From Paenibacillus brevis (GTDB taxonomy: Bacteria; Bacillota; Bacilli; Paenibacillales; Paenibacillaceae), in the NCBI RefSeq assembly GCF_018919145.1, contig NZ_JAHLQJ010000001.1, positions 62,001 to 126,000 of the forward strand: a stretch of 64,000 bases of DNA, read 5' to 3'. Under the pieces are notes generated by a model. That model saw only the letters and a list, made by a program, of their open reading frames with translations. It made no database searches and had not been told where the DNA came from. Position 1 is the stretch's first letter. The number at the start of each line of letters is the position of its first letter. Made by a program: the position numbers and the translations under genes. This document shows positions 1 through 7,442 of the stretch, one piece after another.

Positions 1-630
1 CTGAGGATCAGTGTTAAGACGAGACATGCACTCATCCTTAGTTGCTTCGATGTACACCAACTCTGCTCCCAGATCGTTAGCTGTCCGCTCTCGCCTGAAC
101 TTATCAGGATATCCGCCGATTACCCAAGCGTCTCCCCACTTGCCCATGCGAGTCTTGACATTATCCAGCAACAGATTGTGGATGCCCATCACATTGCTGA
201 ATAGATTATCGGGCTTGTCATAAGACGGTTGTAACGATATTGCTTCATACAACTTATCCATGTCCACCACGATATCACCACGCATCATCCGTTCAGATAC
301 AAATGTCTTCTTCCCGGACAGCGGCGGTCCGTAAACTAAATAAACGCTTCGGGCTCTCTTGGCTCCGAAACGCTTATGAATCTCATTATGGCATGTGTGG
401 TGCACTAACTTGATCAGTGCAGGATTCAAAGAAATCGTGTGGTCGTGCACGTTATCCGGTGTAAGCTCGATCTCATGGTGAGCAACTACATCTCTGGATT
501 TGAGGACGCGCAACCCACAGTGTTCACAATAAATCCCATCCTTTTTTGACCTCTCAACGATAAGAATCATCCGAAAGTCAATCCATTCCTGGGACGTATA
601 GAATGCTTGGAGAACGCTATGCCTAGCCAT
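1..630 (-). CDS. HNH-type endonuclease fused to a P-loop domain (partial, 3' end outside window)
   Basis: The frame is open for 210 codons from ATG 630 to the window edge. Translation shows a zinc/HNH-like module: C35-x2-C38, HHE at 51-53, and HHTCHNEIH around 77-85. A Walker A-like GPPLSGKKT follows at 101-109. The start overlaps the terS stop by one base (TGATG), so the two are translationally coupled. HNH proteins beside terminase are known partners of phage DNA packaging. The attached P-loop region resembles a small kinase/AAA domain, and its role is not known to me. Confidence 0.7.
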   Translation of the reverse strand, partial: MARHSVLQAFYTSQEWIDFRMILIVERSKKDGIYCEHCGLRVLKSRDVVAHHEIELTPDNVHDHTISLNPALIKLVHHTCHNEIHKRFGAKRARSVYLVYGPPLSGKKTFVSERMMRGDIVVDMDKLYEAISLQPSYDKPDNLFSNVMGIHNLLLDNVKTRMGKWGDAWVIGGYPDKFRRERTANDLGAELVYIEATKDECMSRLNTDPQ

Positions 631-1373
631 CACCACGCCTCCGCTCTTAACTTATTAACTTCAAGCTGCATTCGCTCAACTTTAAGCCGCAGCTCTTCAT
701 CCGTCAGTTCATTGCGGTCAAACTGATCCAGCAACGTTATGCAGCGAAGCTTCCGACCTTGTACCGTAGACAATGCATTCTCGATGGCAAGGAGCCGCTC
801 GAGCTTCTGTGGTGTCTTCGTGATAGTTTCTGTCTCGAGCATTTCATAATCGACTTTCAAATCGACCTGAAGGAAGCCGTCAACGAAAGCTGGAGTATCT
901 CCCATATCCTCTACCGTTTTCTTAAACCGTTCTTTCTTAGAGGATAATGAGCTCGCATCCCAGCCCTCTTCAATCTGCTTGATATAACCCATGAGTTTAA
1001 ATTCACGGTACTCCAACAGATGGATCTCATTGACCAGTATTTGACGTGGGTCAGTCTCAGTTTTCATAAGCTGCAGCTTGTGTTCTGCTGCAATCTGGCT
1101 CATCCACATGGATTCATACATGCCATTCTTCCAGCCATTCTTGTTCCCTGGTGGTGCGCCGCCGCCTTTATTCCCGACCGCATTGGAGTTTCCTGGCTGC
1201 CCACCACGTTTTCTACTTGGCCGAGCTTCCCAGGCATCCTCATGTTTCCACTTCCGGATTAAAGACGGTGCCAGATCTAACTTCTTGGCTATCTCCACAA
1301 GCGGCATCGTCCGGCCACTCTTATCCCACATCAAAAACGCCTTGTCTCTTAATTCACTTCTTCGCCTACTCAC
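630..1373 (-). CDS. terS: Phage terminase small subunit
   Basis: 247 aa. The N-terminal helix-turn-helix (about residues 22-45, IAKKLDLAPSLIRKWK) is followed by a Gly/Asn/Lys-rich linker with GGQPGNSNAVGNKGG and GAPPGNKNGWK. That layout is the hallmark of the PBSX/phBC6A51-type small terminase family. The rest is helical and probably drives oligomerisation. The protein binds the packaging site and hands DNA to the large terminase, which should lie left of the window. The start is GTG at 1373 with GGGGTG eight bases upstream. It is the first recognisable late gene here. Confidence 0.85.
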   Translation of the reverse strand: MSRRRSELRDKAFLMWDKSGRTMPLVEIAKKLDLAPSLIRKWKHEDAWEARPSRKRGGQPGNSNAVGNKGGGAPPGNKNGWKNGMYESMWMSQIAAEHKLQLMKTETDPRQILVNEIHLLEYREFKLMGYIKQIEEGWDASSLSSKKERFKKTVEDMGDTPAFVDGFLQVDLKVDYEMLETETITKTPQKLERLLAIENALSTVQGRKLRCITLLDQFDRNELTDEELRLKVERMQLEVNKLRAEAW

Positions 1374-1616
1374 GCCATTTTCACCCCACCTCCGAACGCA
1401 TTCGTGTTTGAGTAGTACACTTTTCCCTGTTGTTTCCAGAACGTTACTTTAGCCGAATGAAGAAAGATGCTCTTTTCTGCTAAAATATGGTGTTTGAGTG
1501 AAACATAAAGGAATTGTGTTGCGGACAGACCTTGACCATTTTATTTGATTTCTTCATATATGCATCACTTTCCGGAAAATCGAGTGCGACATTAACCAGA
1601 TTGTGTTGCACCCATT

Positions 1617-2177
1617 TCAATGCATCTTGAGAATTGCACGGTCCAGAAGGTCCTGTGTGATGCCAATATAACGCAAAGTAACCCTCATATCGCTATGACA
1701 GAAGGCCTCCATTAGTAACGCTATATTTCGCTCGTCCTGGCGATACAGACGATAGCCCCAGGTCTTCCGGAGGGTATGACATCCGATTTCACTAAGTCCA
1801 AACTGTCGAGCTGCTTCATTTAGAAACCGATAGGCCGTTGTCCGGTCAATGGGCTGGTCTTTTAACTGACTTACCTTCTTTTTTTGCCGACTGGAAAACA
1901 AATACTCATAGTCTGCCTTTCCGGCAATGAACTGATCAAGATCGGAACGAATGCTTGGATGGAGAATAAACCTCTTCGCATTCCGGTTCTTCTTCTCCAT
2001 TACGTACACATGGCTACCTCGGACATCTCCGACACGGAGCTTGCATAGATCTGAAACACGAAGACCGCTGTATATGCCGATACAAAAGAACAGGTAATCT
2101 CTCATACTCCTTAATCTGAAGTAATGCTTCATACCTTCAATGATTCGGTCATCCCGAATCGGCTGAACTGTTTTCAT
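1617..2177 (-). CDS. Small phage tyrosine recombinase / integrase-like protein
   Basis: 186 aa, only a catalytic domain. Family residues are visible: R40 in SGLRVSDL, H134-x-x-R137 in HTLRKTW, H161 and Y170 in LRYIGI. So the R-H-R-H-Y set looks complete although no arm-binding or core-binding domain is present. Short recombinases in this position, between the late regulator and the terminase, occur in many Bacillus/Paenibacillus phages. Their role there (recombination or late control) is unclear. ATG 2177 follows GGGGTGG; in-frame GTG codons at 2180 and 2186 are alternatives. Confidence 0.8.
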   Translation of the reverse strand: MKTVQPIRDDRIIEGMKHYFRLRSMRDYLFFCIGIYSGLRVSDLCKLRVGDVRGSHVYVMEKKNRNAKRFILHPSIRSDLDQFIAGKADYEYLFSSRQKKKVSQLKDQPIDRTTAYRFLNEAARQFGLSEIGCHTLRKTWGYRLYRQDERNIALLMEAFCHSDMRVTLRYIGITQDLLDRAILKMH

Positions 2178-2201
2178 CACCACCACCCCAACCCAATTTA
2201 G

Positions 2202-2240
2202 GTAATAAAAAGGCCGCTCCCGACGGACTCGGAAACGGCT
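2202..2240 (-). terminator. Rho-independent terminator after the late regulator gene
   Basis: On the minus strand, arms 2239-2229 (GCCGTTTCCGA) and 2223-2213 (TCGGGAGCGGC) pair with two G-U pairs and are followed by TTTTTATTA. It separates the leftward early operon from the recombinase and terminase genes. Confidence 0.7.
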
Positions 2241-2310
2241 ATTTAAGGAGGATTGTTACCAAAATTCACTTTTGTTCCACGCTATCATATTAACACGGAT
2301 TTCACGCCAT

Positions 2311-2365
2311 CTGTGCGACATCTATACGACATGAATGCGACATAAGTGCGACTCGTTTACGACAT
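2311..2365. repeat. Five tandem 11-bp repeats (CGACAT motif)
   Basis: Five contiguous 11-bp units start at 2311, 2322, 2333, 2344 and 2355. Each has CGACAT (CGACTC in unit four) at the same place. The last unit overlaps the end of the late-regulator gene. An 11-bp period places every copy on the same face of the helix, as in an operator or iteron array. Confidence 0.85.
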
Positions 2366-2983
2366 TCCGGCTAATTCCCCATATTTCGATATGGCGATTG
2401 GTCTCCAGCGATCAAAAGTCCTTGGCACAATACACAATTCAGTAGCTACATCTGCAACCGGCATTCCTTGAATGTATCTAAGTCGCAGCAACTCAGCAAA
2501 ATGCGAATGTGTCTCGCTCATTACCTCAAGAATTTTGTCTATCTCACTCTTCTCATCCTGGAGTTCTTGCAATTCCGCGACCCTTTCAAGAACATCATCG
2601 AGGTCTGAAGAACAACCTCCCCGTGCATCAATAACTCTCTGTATCTTCTTCCTGATTTCCCAAAGAAGCTTATCATCTGCACGATCAATGCCTCGCAGTG
2701 GAATCGCTCTTTTCTGTGCTCTTGTTCCTGCAGGGTACCTATCTAAGTAAGCATGCGCGGTCTGCTCTAACTTTTGCTCATGTTTATTCAAATACATGTA
2801 ACTAGGCATCCCCTTCAACTTCCTATGCAGATCCTGAAGCTGATCATCTTCATTCAGCCTGCTCACTGTCATTCCTGCTCCAATTTTATACGATTCGAGG
2901 ATTCGAATTCGTCCAGTAAGTTCTCTATACTTCGATAACTGATCAATAACTCTTGTCTCTATGGTTGGTACCTTTTCAGCCAT
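2357..2983 (-). CDS. Phage transcriptional regulator with sigma-70 region 4-like HTH
   Basis: 208 aa. The middle (about 110-160) is charged and probably coiled coil. The C-terminus holds a helix-turn-helix, LRLRYIQGMPVADVATELCIVPRTFDRW, resembling region 4 of sigma factors and ArpU/RinA-type late regulators. Being the last gene of the early operon, just before the late genes, supports a role in switching on late transcription. ATG 2983 has AGGGG seven bases upstream; longer frames to 3061 lack a good site. The 11-bp repeats overlap its 3' end and could be its own target. Confidence 0.65.
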   Translation of the reverse strand: MAEKVPTIETRVIDQLSKYRELTGRIRILESYKIGAGMTVSRLNEDDQLQDLHRKLKGMPSYMYLNKHEQKLEQTAHAYLDRYPAGTRAQKRAIPLRGIDRADDKLLWEIRKKIQRVIDARGGCSSDLDDVLERVAELQELQDEKSEIDKILEVMSETHSHFAELLRLRYIQGMPVADVATELCIVPRTFDRWRPIAISKYGELAGMS

Positions 2984-3039
2984 TCCCATTCCCCTCATTC
3001 CCCTTTGCTGGTATAATGGAATTAGGAGAACGTTTGTTT

Positions 3040-3083
3040 GAATCCACCGCATGACGGCCAAATCAGAGCGGTGGATTCTTTTT
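3040..3083 (+). terminator. Hairpin with U-tract on the plus strand, antisense to the phage operon
   Basis: Perfect 11-bp arms GAATCCACCGC (3040-3050) and GCGGTGGATTC (3068-3078) are followed by TTTTT on the plus strand only. No plus-strand gene precedes it. It could stop antisense transcripts, or act as a simple mRNA hairpin between two minus-strand genes. Confidence 0.5.
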
Positions 3084-3084
3084 G

Positions 3085-3255
3085 CTATTGAGCCTTTTTT
3101 TCTTGCTCTTGAATTACTTGCAGCACCGATTTGGCCGGTACACCATATCTACGCTGATATCGAAGAGCAAAACGTTCTGGTGACAATTCCGGATATATCC
3201 TTCTTAGGTCCAGAATGCTTGTCCGGATCTCTGCTTGAGTCGTTTTTCTCGCCAT
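3085..3255 (-). CDS. Small phage protein, 56 aa, unknown
   Basis: The frame begins at ATG 3255 (MARKTTQAEIRTSI) with GCGAAGGAGAGA upstream and ends with TAG at 3085. The product is basic and probably helical, with a PELSPERFALRYQRRYGVPAKS stretch that could be a small DNA-binding fold. No family recognised. It sits within the leftward operon, 39 bp after the preceding gene. Confidence 0.65.
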   Translation of the reverse strand: MARKTTQAEIRTSILDLRRIYPELSPERFALRYQRRYGVPAKSVLQVIQEQEKKAQ

Positions 3256-3294
3256 ACTTCCTATCTCTCCTTCGCATTTTTTTCGAAATGTGCA

Positions 3295-3750
3295 TCAGTT
3301 AATCTCCCAGATCGTCTTTTGCTCAGTGGGGTACCGCTCGGCCATCTTGCGCCGTCTGCTCGGTGTATCCCAACCCTTGGGCCGTGCCTGAGTCTGTCCG
3401 ATCACTCGCCATCCCGCAGCCTTTAGGCTTGTGCCTGGTTCGCTTATCAATGTGTATGTTATCAATCTGCTGTAACCAAGATTACGAGCGACACGCCAAG
3501 CAGCTGCGTAAAGCTTGCTGCAAGCATTTTTATGTCCATCCAGTACACAGCAGCGTATGACCTCTAGAGTTGATCCATTGTCATTGTGTCTAGCAATCGG
3601 TCTACCTACCATAACTACGCCTACAAGCTCGTCATTGAGAGCTAATCCAATACGATACTTATCTGCAATTGGAGCTACGTTATGACGATGGTGCTTGTCA
3701 ATAAAGGCTTTAGCTTCTCTTTGCTCCAATGGTACAAGATCATATTTCAT
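3295..3750 (-). CDS. XF1762-like phage protein (GNAT-like fold)
   Basis: 151 aa, MKYDLVPLEQREAKAFIDKHH start. The sequence matches my recollection of the XF1762 family found in many phages: KHHRHN near residue 20, GLALNDELVGVVMVGRPIAR and NGSTLEVIRCCVLDGHKNACSKLY. The fold is thought to be acetyltransferase-like, but no substrate is known. The start overlaps the previous stop (TAATG), giving coupled translation. Confidence 0.75.
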   Translation of the reverse strand: MKYDLVPLEQREAKAFIDKHHRHNVAPIADKYRIGLALNDELVGVVMVGRPIARHNDNGSTLEVIRCCVLDGHKNACSKLYAAAWRVARNLGYSRLITYTLISEPGTSLKAAGWRVIGQTQARPKGWDTPSRRRKMAERYPTEQKTIWEIN

Positions 3751-3917
3751 TAGATTATTTCACCCACTCCACTGACCAAAAATACTTTTTCAGTGACTGG
3801 TTCAATCTTGGTCAATTTAGTAATTTTAATATCCTTGTTTTGAAATTTAACTACTGAACCGATTCCCATTTCTCTTGGATATTCAATTCCAACGCTGAAA
3901 CCCTCTTTTTTAGCCAA
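3750..3917 (-). CDS. Small phage protein, 55 aa, unknown (TTG start)
   Basis: TTG 3917 is chosen because GAAGGTG lies five bases upstream and the reading AKKEGFSVGIEYPREMGIGS looks like a natural N-terminus. An ATG at 3941 lacks a site. The product is a short beta-rich protein (GSVVKFQNKDIKITKLTKIEP) of unknown role. Its stop is fused to the next start. Confidence 0.55.
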   Translation of the reverse strand: MAKKEGFSVGIEYPREMGIGSVVKFQNKDIKITKLTKIEPVTEKVFLVSGVGEII

Positions 3918-3962
3918 TGTTTCACCTTCTCTCCTTCGCAATATGGGTCGAATGTGCAGCTA

Positions 3963-4313
3963 TCAAAAATCACATACGGTAAATATCGCCTGCACCTCTC
4001 CCACAACCTTCTTCTCTCCCCTGACGTGATTGCCAGATACGTACGTATCTTTAAATCGCTTGTACACATTGGGGTACAGTGTTTTCTCAACTCCCAAGAT
4101 AAACACCCACAATTTATAACATTCAGCATGCTCTTCGGCATCCCCAGGGTCTGCATAAAAATCTCGATCAACTACCGCCTCTAGTTTACTGGCATCATTC
4201 GTCACAAAAAACTGCTCTTGATAGTAGTCCGACATGAGGTACACTTTTTCCAAATCGCCTATTACGCTTTGGATATACCTCATGGCAGGCTTAAGGTATT
4301 CAAACTTCTCCAA
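3963..4313 (-). CDS. Phage protein, 116 aa, unknown (TTG start)
   Basis: TTG 4313 has AAGGAGTG six bases upstream, whereas the ATG at 4343 has no clear site. The product is acidic and helical (EKFEYLKPAMRYIQSVIGDLEKVYLMSDYY). It has an aromatic-rich segment and the C-terminus VQAIFTVCDF. I recognise no family. It lies in the middle of the early operon with short spacers on both sides. Confidence 0.55.
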   Translation of the reverse strand: MEKFEYLKPAMRYIQSVIGDLEKVYLMSDYYQEQFFVTNDASKLEAVVDRDFYADPGDAEEHAECYKLWVFILGVEKTLYPNVYKRFKDTYVSGNHVRGEKKVVGEVQAIFTVCDF

Positions 4314-4365
4314 CGTGTTCACTCCTTCGCTCTTTGGCTTCATGAGTCAAACTCTGATCTTTATT

Positions 4366-4701
4366 TCATCGAATGCCGAACGGCAGCTTCATCCCCGCAG
4401 GCAGCACCCACAGGTGATACATGTTGGCTGCATCAACCAGTTCTGACTCTTTTGGGAATACCTCTATGGCAATACGCTCCTTGCCAAGCAATTCATTCTT
4501 AATCCGCTGTTTTTCGGCCCAGGGAATATCTGTGCTGTCAGTGTTACGAATACAAGCGTGAATCACCTGTCCCCACTCCGTTTCAATCTTTCGGGTCATA
4601 ACCGCATATTCTCCATCCACGTAAGCCCGATCAAGTTCTGCAACCCATCCCGTTCCAATGTGTCTGCTCTTGGGTGATGGCATCCCAATCCACTTATTCA
4701 T
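4366..4701 (-). CDS. Phage protein, 111 aa, possible DUF7694 family
   Basis: ATG 4701 overlaps the upstream stop (ATGA) and is served by GGAGGGG inside the previous gene. The body has EWGQVIHACIRNTDSTDIPWAEKQ and ends with IAIEVFPKESELVDAANMYHLWVL. I associate the latter with a phage family (perhaps DUF7694) of unknown function. The family name is from memory and uncertain. Confidence 0.65.
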   Translation of the reverse strand: MNKWIGMPSPKSRHIGTGWVAELDRAYVDGEYAVMTRKIETEWGQVIHACIRNTDSTDIPWAEKQRIKNELLGKERIAIEVFPKESELVDAANMYHLWVLPAGMKLPFGIR

Positions 4702-5255
4702 TCCGCAATCCCCTCCGTTTTCACGCGAGGAATGCCCCGCTTCAGGTCTTTTACACATCGTTCCCCGGTGTCAAGATTAATGATCCAGTAATCCCCGATC
4801 ATATCCACGTACCACCAGAGGGCTAAGGCGGCATGTTCTAACGTCTTCCACGCTTCAGCATCCTCTACATTTTGGACATCATCATAGGGATGATCTTGTC
4901 TTGATCCATCATGCTTGAGATACAGACCGCTCTTTCTGTCTTGGATTACAAATCTGCCTGATGATTCATTTTGCCTCCGCAACGCCGGATTAGCCTTCTC
5001 CAACTTGAGATATTGCTTGTCCGCATTGGCAAAGGCCCGTTCCCATCTAATCGATTGCTCATGCAGTTTCGCTATTTCCTTGTCCTTTTTCTCAAGGCTT
5101 AAAATCAAGTCATCAACAATGGTGTCAGGTTCTACAGCCAGTGGCATTCCTCCCCGGCGTGTCGCCTGAAAGATAACCCTGTCTCCGATGTTAAATACAA
5201 CCTCAGTACCGTCATGCAGCATGCTTCTGATTTCTCGTTCTGGCTTATAACCCAT
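4698..5255 (-). CDS. Phage protein, 185 aa, unknown, with central coiled coil
   Basis: ATG 5255 (MGYKPEREIRSM) has GAGGAG nine bases upstream; the in-frame ATG at 5273 is too far 5'. Residues 5-40 look beta-rich (DGTEVVFNIGDRVIF), 45-95 form a charged coiled coil, and the C-terminal half is acidic with WWYVDMIGDYWIINLDTGERCVKDL. No catalytic motif seen. Coupled to the next gene by a 4-base overlap. Confidence 0.6.
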   Translation of the reverse strand: MGYKPEREIRSMLHDGTEVVFNIGDRVIFQATRRGGMPLAVEPDTIVDDLILSLEKKDKEIAKLHEQSIRWERAFANADKQYLKLEKANPALRRQNESSGRFVIQDRKSGLYLKHDGSRQDHPYDDVQNVEDAEAWKTLEHAALALWWYVDMIGDYWIINLDTGERCVKDLKRGIPRVKTEGIAE

Positions 5256-5269
5256 GTTGATATCACTCC

Positions 5270-5653
5270 TCAAAATAATGTCATCTGCTCAACCTTCTGC
5301 GGCGCTCTCTGCACCGCGAACCGATCCCAGTTTGCTGCTGGCCATGACCGCGCTCCGTCTGGATGCCGGAAATATACAACCTCAAGATCATTAGGCAATT
5401 TTACACGGTCCACATATCGGGCCGGGCCTGTAGCTATTTCGGTAAGCTCGTGCGTCCAGTCTCCTTCGGGAGACTTACTGATACTATCCAGTAAAGATAG
5501 GCATTCTTCGTGCTTGAGCTGTCGCATTTCAAGGACACCTCCACTGATATCTGCATTAATTTGTTCAGCAGCAAATCCACATCGAGGACACTTGTAATAG
5601 TCCTGCCTGGTCTCGACCATATCCCCGAAGCATTCATAACAAACAACTTTCAT
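5270..5653 (-). CDS. Phage protein, 127 aa, N-terminal zinc ribbon
   Basis: ATG 5653 follows GGTGGAG and overlaps the upstream stop (ATGA). Residues 1-25 carry a zinc ribbon (CYEC and CPRC). A helical middle with MRQLKHEECLSLLDSI and a beta-rich C-terminal part (VVYFRHPDGARSW) follow. Function unknown; a nucleic-acid or protein-binding adaptor is plausible but not shown. Confidence 0.6.
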   Translation of the reverse strand: MKVVCYECFGDMVETRQDYYKCPRCGFAAEQINADISGGVLEMRQLKHEECLSLLDSISKSPEGDWTHELTEIATGPARYVDRVKLPNDLEVVYFRHPDGARSWPAANWDRFAVQRAPQKVEQMTLF

Positions 5654-5916
5654 CGCTCCACCTTCGGAGTTGGTGCCTGGAACACCCATGCGAATCCTCT
5701 ACCGGGCAATCCTGGCTCCTCCATCAAGTAGGCCAACCCTTTCCTTACCAGTCCATCCGGTGCCACGCGAACAGATCCAAATCGGGTCTGAACGAAGGGA
5801 AGGGTAGAAATCGGAGCATCGGAAGATACAACAAGCTTAATTCGTTCCACTCTTCGTCCCTTTTTGATCAGTGGATGAAGAGCAGCCTCTATCATCTTCA
5901 AAGCACGGGGATTCAT
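5650..5916 (-). CDS. Small phage protein, 88 aa, unknown
   Basis: ATG 5916 (MNPRALKMIEAALHPLIKKG) has GAGGTGAT upstream. The rest is a compact basic domain (RRVERIKLVVSSDAP, then FVQTRFGSVRVAPDGLV). No recognised family. It overlaps the next gene by four bases. Confidence 0.6.
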   Translation of the reverse strand: MNPRALKMIEAALHPLIKKGRRVERIKLVVSSDAPISTLPFVQTRFGSVRVAPDGLVRKGLAYLMEEPGLPGRGFAWVFQAPTPKVER

Positions 5917-5926
5917 AGTGATCACC

Positions 5927-6280
5927 TCATACAATGTTTCTAACGCCATCGCCGCGGCGTAGATTTATTACCTTGATTTCCCCTTCACTAGCTTTACTGA
6001 GGTCAATATCTTCCGCGAACCGCGTCCAAAACGGGACATAGCGGAATTGCGTTGGCTCAGATTGCTTATACACGTAGGCTGCTGGCTGCTCTTTTGGTCC
6101 AACCGGACAACCAAGCTGTTTGCATCTGGTAAAAGGGAGCAGAATGTCGCAGATAGGTTCCATGCCGCCTATCCAGTTCCCATCCCATACCCACTCACCG
6201 TTGATTTTCCTCTGCTTTGGCAAATAGCAGGGCTTTCCTGTCTTCTCAACCTGTTGCTTGCTAAGCCACCGGTTGACCAT
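5927..6280 (-). CDS. Phage protein, 117 aa, unknown
   Basis: ATG 6280 (MVNRWLSKQQVEKTGKPCYL) has AGGAGG eight bases upstream and begins inside the end of the replication gene. It is rich in Trp, Pro and Lys, with cysteines at GKPCYLP, EPICDILLP and TRCKQLGCP that might bind metal. The motif WDGNWIGGMEP is notable. I do not recognise it. Confidence 0.6.
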   Translation of the reverse strand: MVNRWLSKQQVEKTGKPCYLPKQRKINGEWVWDGNWIGGMEPICDILLPFTRCKQLGCPVGPKEQPAAYVYKQSEPTQFRYVPFWTRFAEDIDLSKASEGEIKVINLRRGDGVRNIV

Positions 6281-7292
6281 TGCTCTTGTCCTCCTTTTTG
6301 GCATTTTTCATGGCTTCTGCCATTTTTAGCAGCTCGGCATATTCCTCTTCTGATACTCCACTTTGTTCTGGCTTAAGCTGTCTCTCAACAATGTCAATAG
6401 TCGGCTTTTGCGGCCTTTGATATCTTGTGCCTGATGACTTCTTCCCCGAATTGTTCTTGGCAATGACCAGCTTGGCAAATTGGCTGCGGAACTTTTCCGC
6501 GCTAAGAACGTTGCTCTTCCAAAATGGATCTTTTACAACCCAATCCATAACTGATTTGATAAGTGCAGTGTCAGATTGCTTGTCCAGCTCAACCAGCTTC
6601 CGAAAATCATCAGCCCAGGTCTGGAGGTTTGTCCGATCGGTCAAATGAGTCAGCCCTTCCGCTTGAGACATTTCGTCGATCAAGCCTTTGAAATAGACCG
6701 CCATCTTATAATATTGGCTATCTGGTGCATACTCCGGTTTCTTCTTCCCCTTTTTGCCAGAGTCATCTGGTGGTGATTCGTCCTGATCAGCCGAAGGCGG
6801 TTCGGGACAAGAATCTTTTATATCTTTTTGGTTATGGTTTAGGTTAGGGTTAGGGTTACATATGGACTCCGTTCCGTTTCGTTCATTTGTCCGCTGGACA
6901 TCTTTCGGACTGTCTGCGGAGTCCTTACTATCTTCCGCTGGCTTTCGTCTGGAATTTGCCTTTCTTAGAGCATCGCTTTTCCGACGCTCAATGAGCTTGC
7001 CTGCGTAATCGTACCAATCATGAATCACGCGTCCTGACGCGGTTTGATCGATGTAACCGGCATATATTAATGCATCCATTAGCAAATCGGGATCACCATC
7101 ATATTCCATGGCATCGGCTATGTCTGCAGCTTCGAATTTCGACACATCGCCATCCTGTGCAAACTCCATCGCCCACCACCAAAACATGTGCAAGTGCCCC
7201 ACCGCTGTCGGGACCGATACCCCCAATTTTCTGCGAAACTTACCCGTTTTAGGGTGTCTATCCGTTCCTTGATGGCTTTCTATCCACGCCAT
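6261..7292 (-). CDS. Phage replication initiator / DnaD-like replisome organiser
   Basis: 343 aa. The N-terminal 100 residues (MAWIESHQGTDRHPKTGKF... AVGHLHMFWWWAME) match the winged-helix region of phage replisome organisers of the Lin1244/Lin1753 type. A long polar linker (110-190) includes Asn-X repeats and a Lys-rich stretch. A DnaD-like C-terminal helical region follows (QTWADDFRKLVELDKQS, DWVVKDPFWKSNVLSAEKF). It should open the phage origin and help load the helicase. Unusually, its linker DNA consists of tandem hexamers, which could serve as origin iterons. The start has GGCGGTGA upstream. Confidence 0.75.
   Translation of the reverse strand: MAWIESHQGTDRHPKTGKFRRKLGVSVPTAVGHLHMFWWWAMEFAQDGDVSKFEAADIADAMEYDGDPDLLMDALIYAGYIDQTASGRVIHDWYDYAGKLIERRKSDALRKANSRRKPAEDSKDSADSPKDVQRTNERNGTESICNPNPNLNHNQKDIKDSCPEPPSADQDESPPDDSGKKGKKKPEYAPDSQYYKMAVYFKGLIDEMSQAEGLTHLTDRTNLQTWADDFRKLVELDKQSDTALIKSVMDWVVKDPFWKSNVLSAEKFRSQFAKLVIAKNNSGKKSSGTRYQRPQKPTIDIVERQLKPEQSGVSEEEYAELLKMAEAMKNAKKEDKSNGQPVA
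6830..6859. repeat. Five tandem GGTTAN hexamers inside the replication gene
   Basis: Five consecutive hexamers GGTTAT, GGTTTA, GGTTAG, GGTTAG, GGTTAC on the plus strand encode Asn-X pairs (PNPNLNHN) on the minus strand. Because the period equals two codons, this may be only a codon repeat. Phage origins often sit inside the initiator gene, so an iteron role is possible. Confidence 0.7.
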
Positions 7293-7322
7293 TTCTTTGC
7301 TTCACCGCCCTCTATTTTGGAA

Positions 7323-7355
7323 TTCTCTTGGAAGTCCGTCGGACATCCAAGAGAA
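7323..7355. repeat. 33-nt near-perfect inverted repeat upstream of the replication gene
   Basis: Arms of 10 bp (TTCTCTTGGA / TCCAAGAGAA) enclose an A-A mismatch and 5-bp inner arms (GTCCG / CGGAC) around one T. It lies 31-63 bp before the replication start codon. It could be an operator, an origin cruciform or an mRNA hairpin. No U-tract follows, so a terminator is unlikely. Confidence 0.7.
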
Positions 7356-7442
7356 TCCGAAGGAATCATAATTGAATTAATGCTACCGATTGTCTTGCAA
7401 TCGAAATTCATGTAAAATAGAAGATGAAAATTAGTTCAATGC

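Noticed and set aside
2311..2365. CRISPR array
   Set aside because: Units are 11 bp and contiguous, with no unique spacers and no cas genes.
3851..4171. 106-codon frame on minus overlapping two phage genes
   Set aside because: Two frames with better start signals cover the same bases, and this one overlaps both.
6830..6859. Real telomere-type repeat or linear replicon end
   Set aside because: Only five imperfect hexamers inside an open coding frame; listed instead as a possible iteron or codon repeat.
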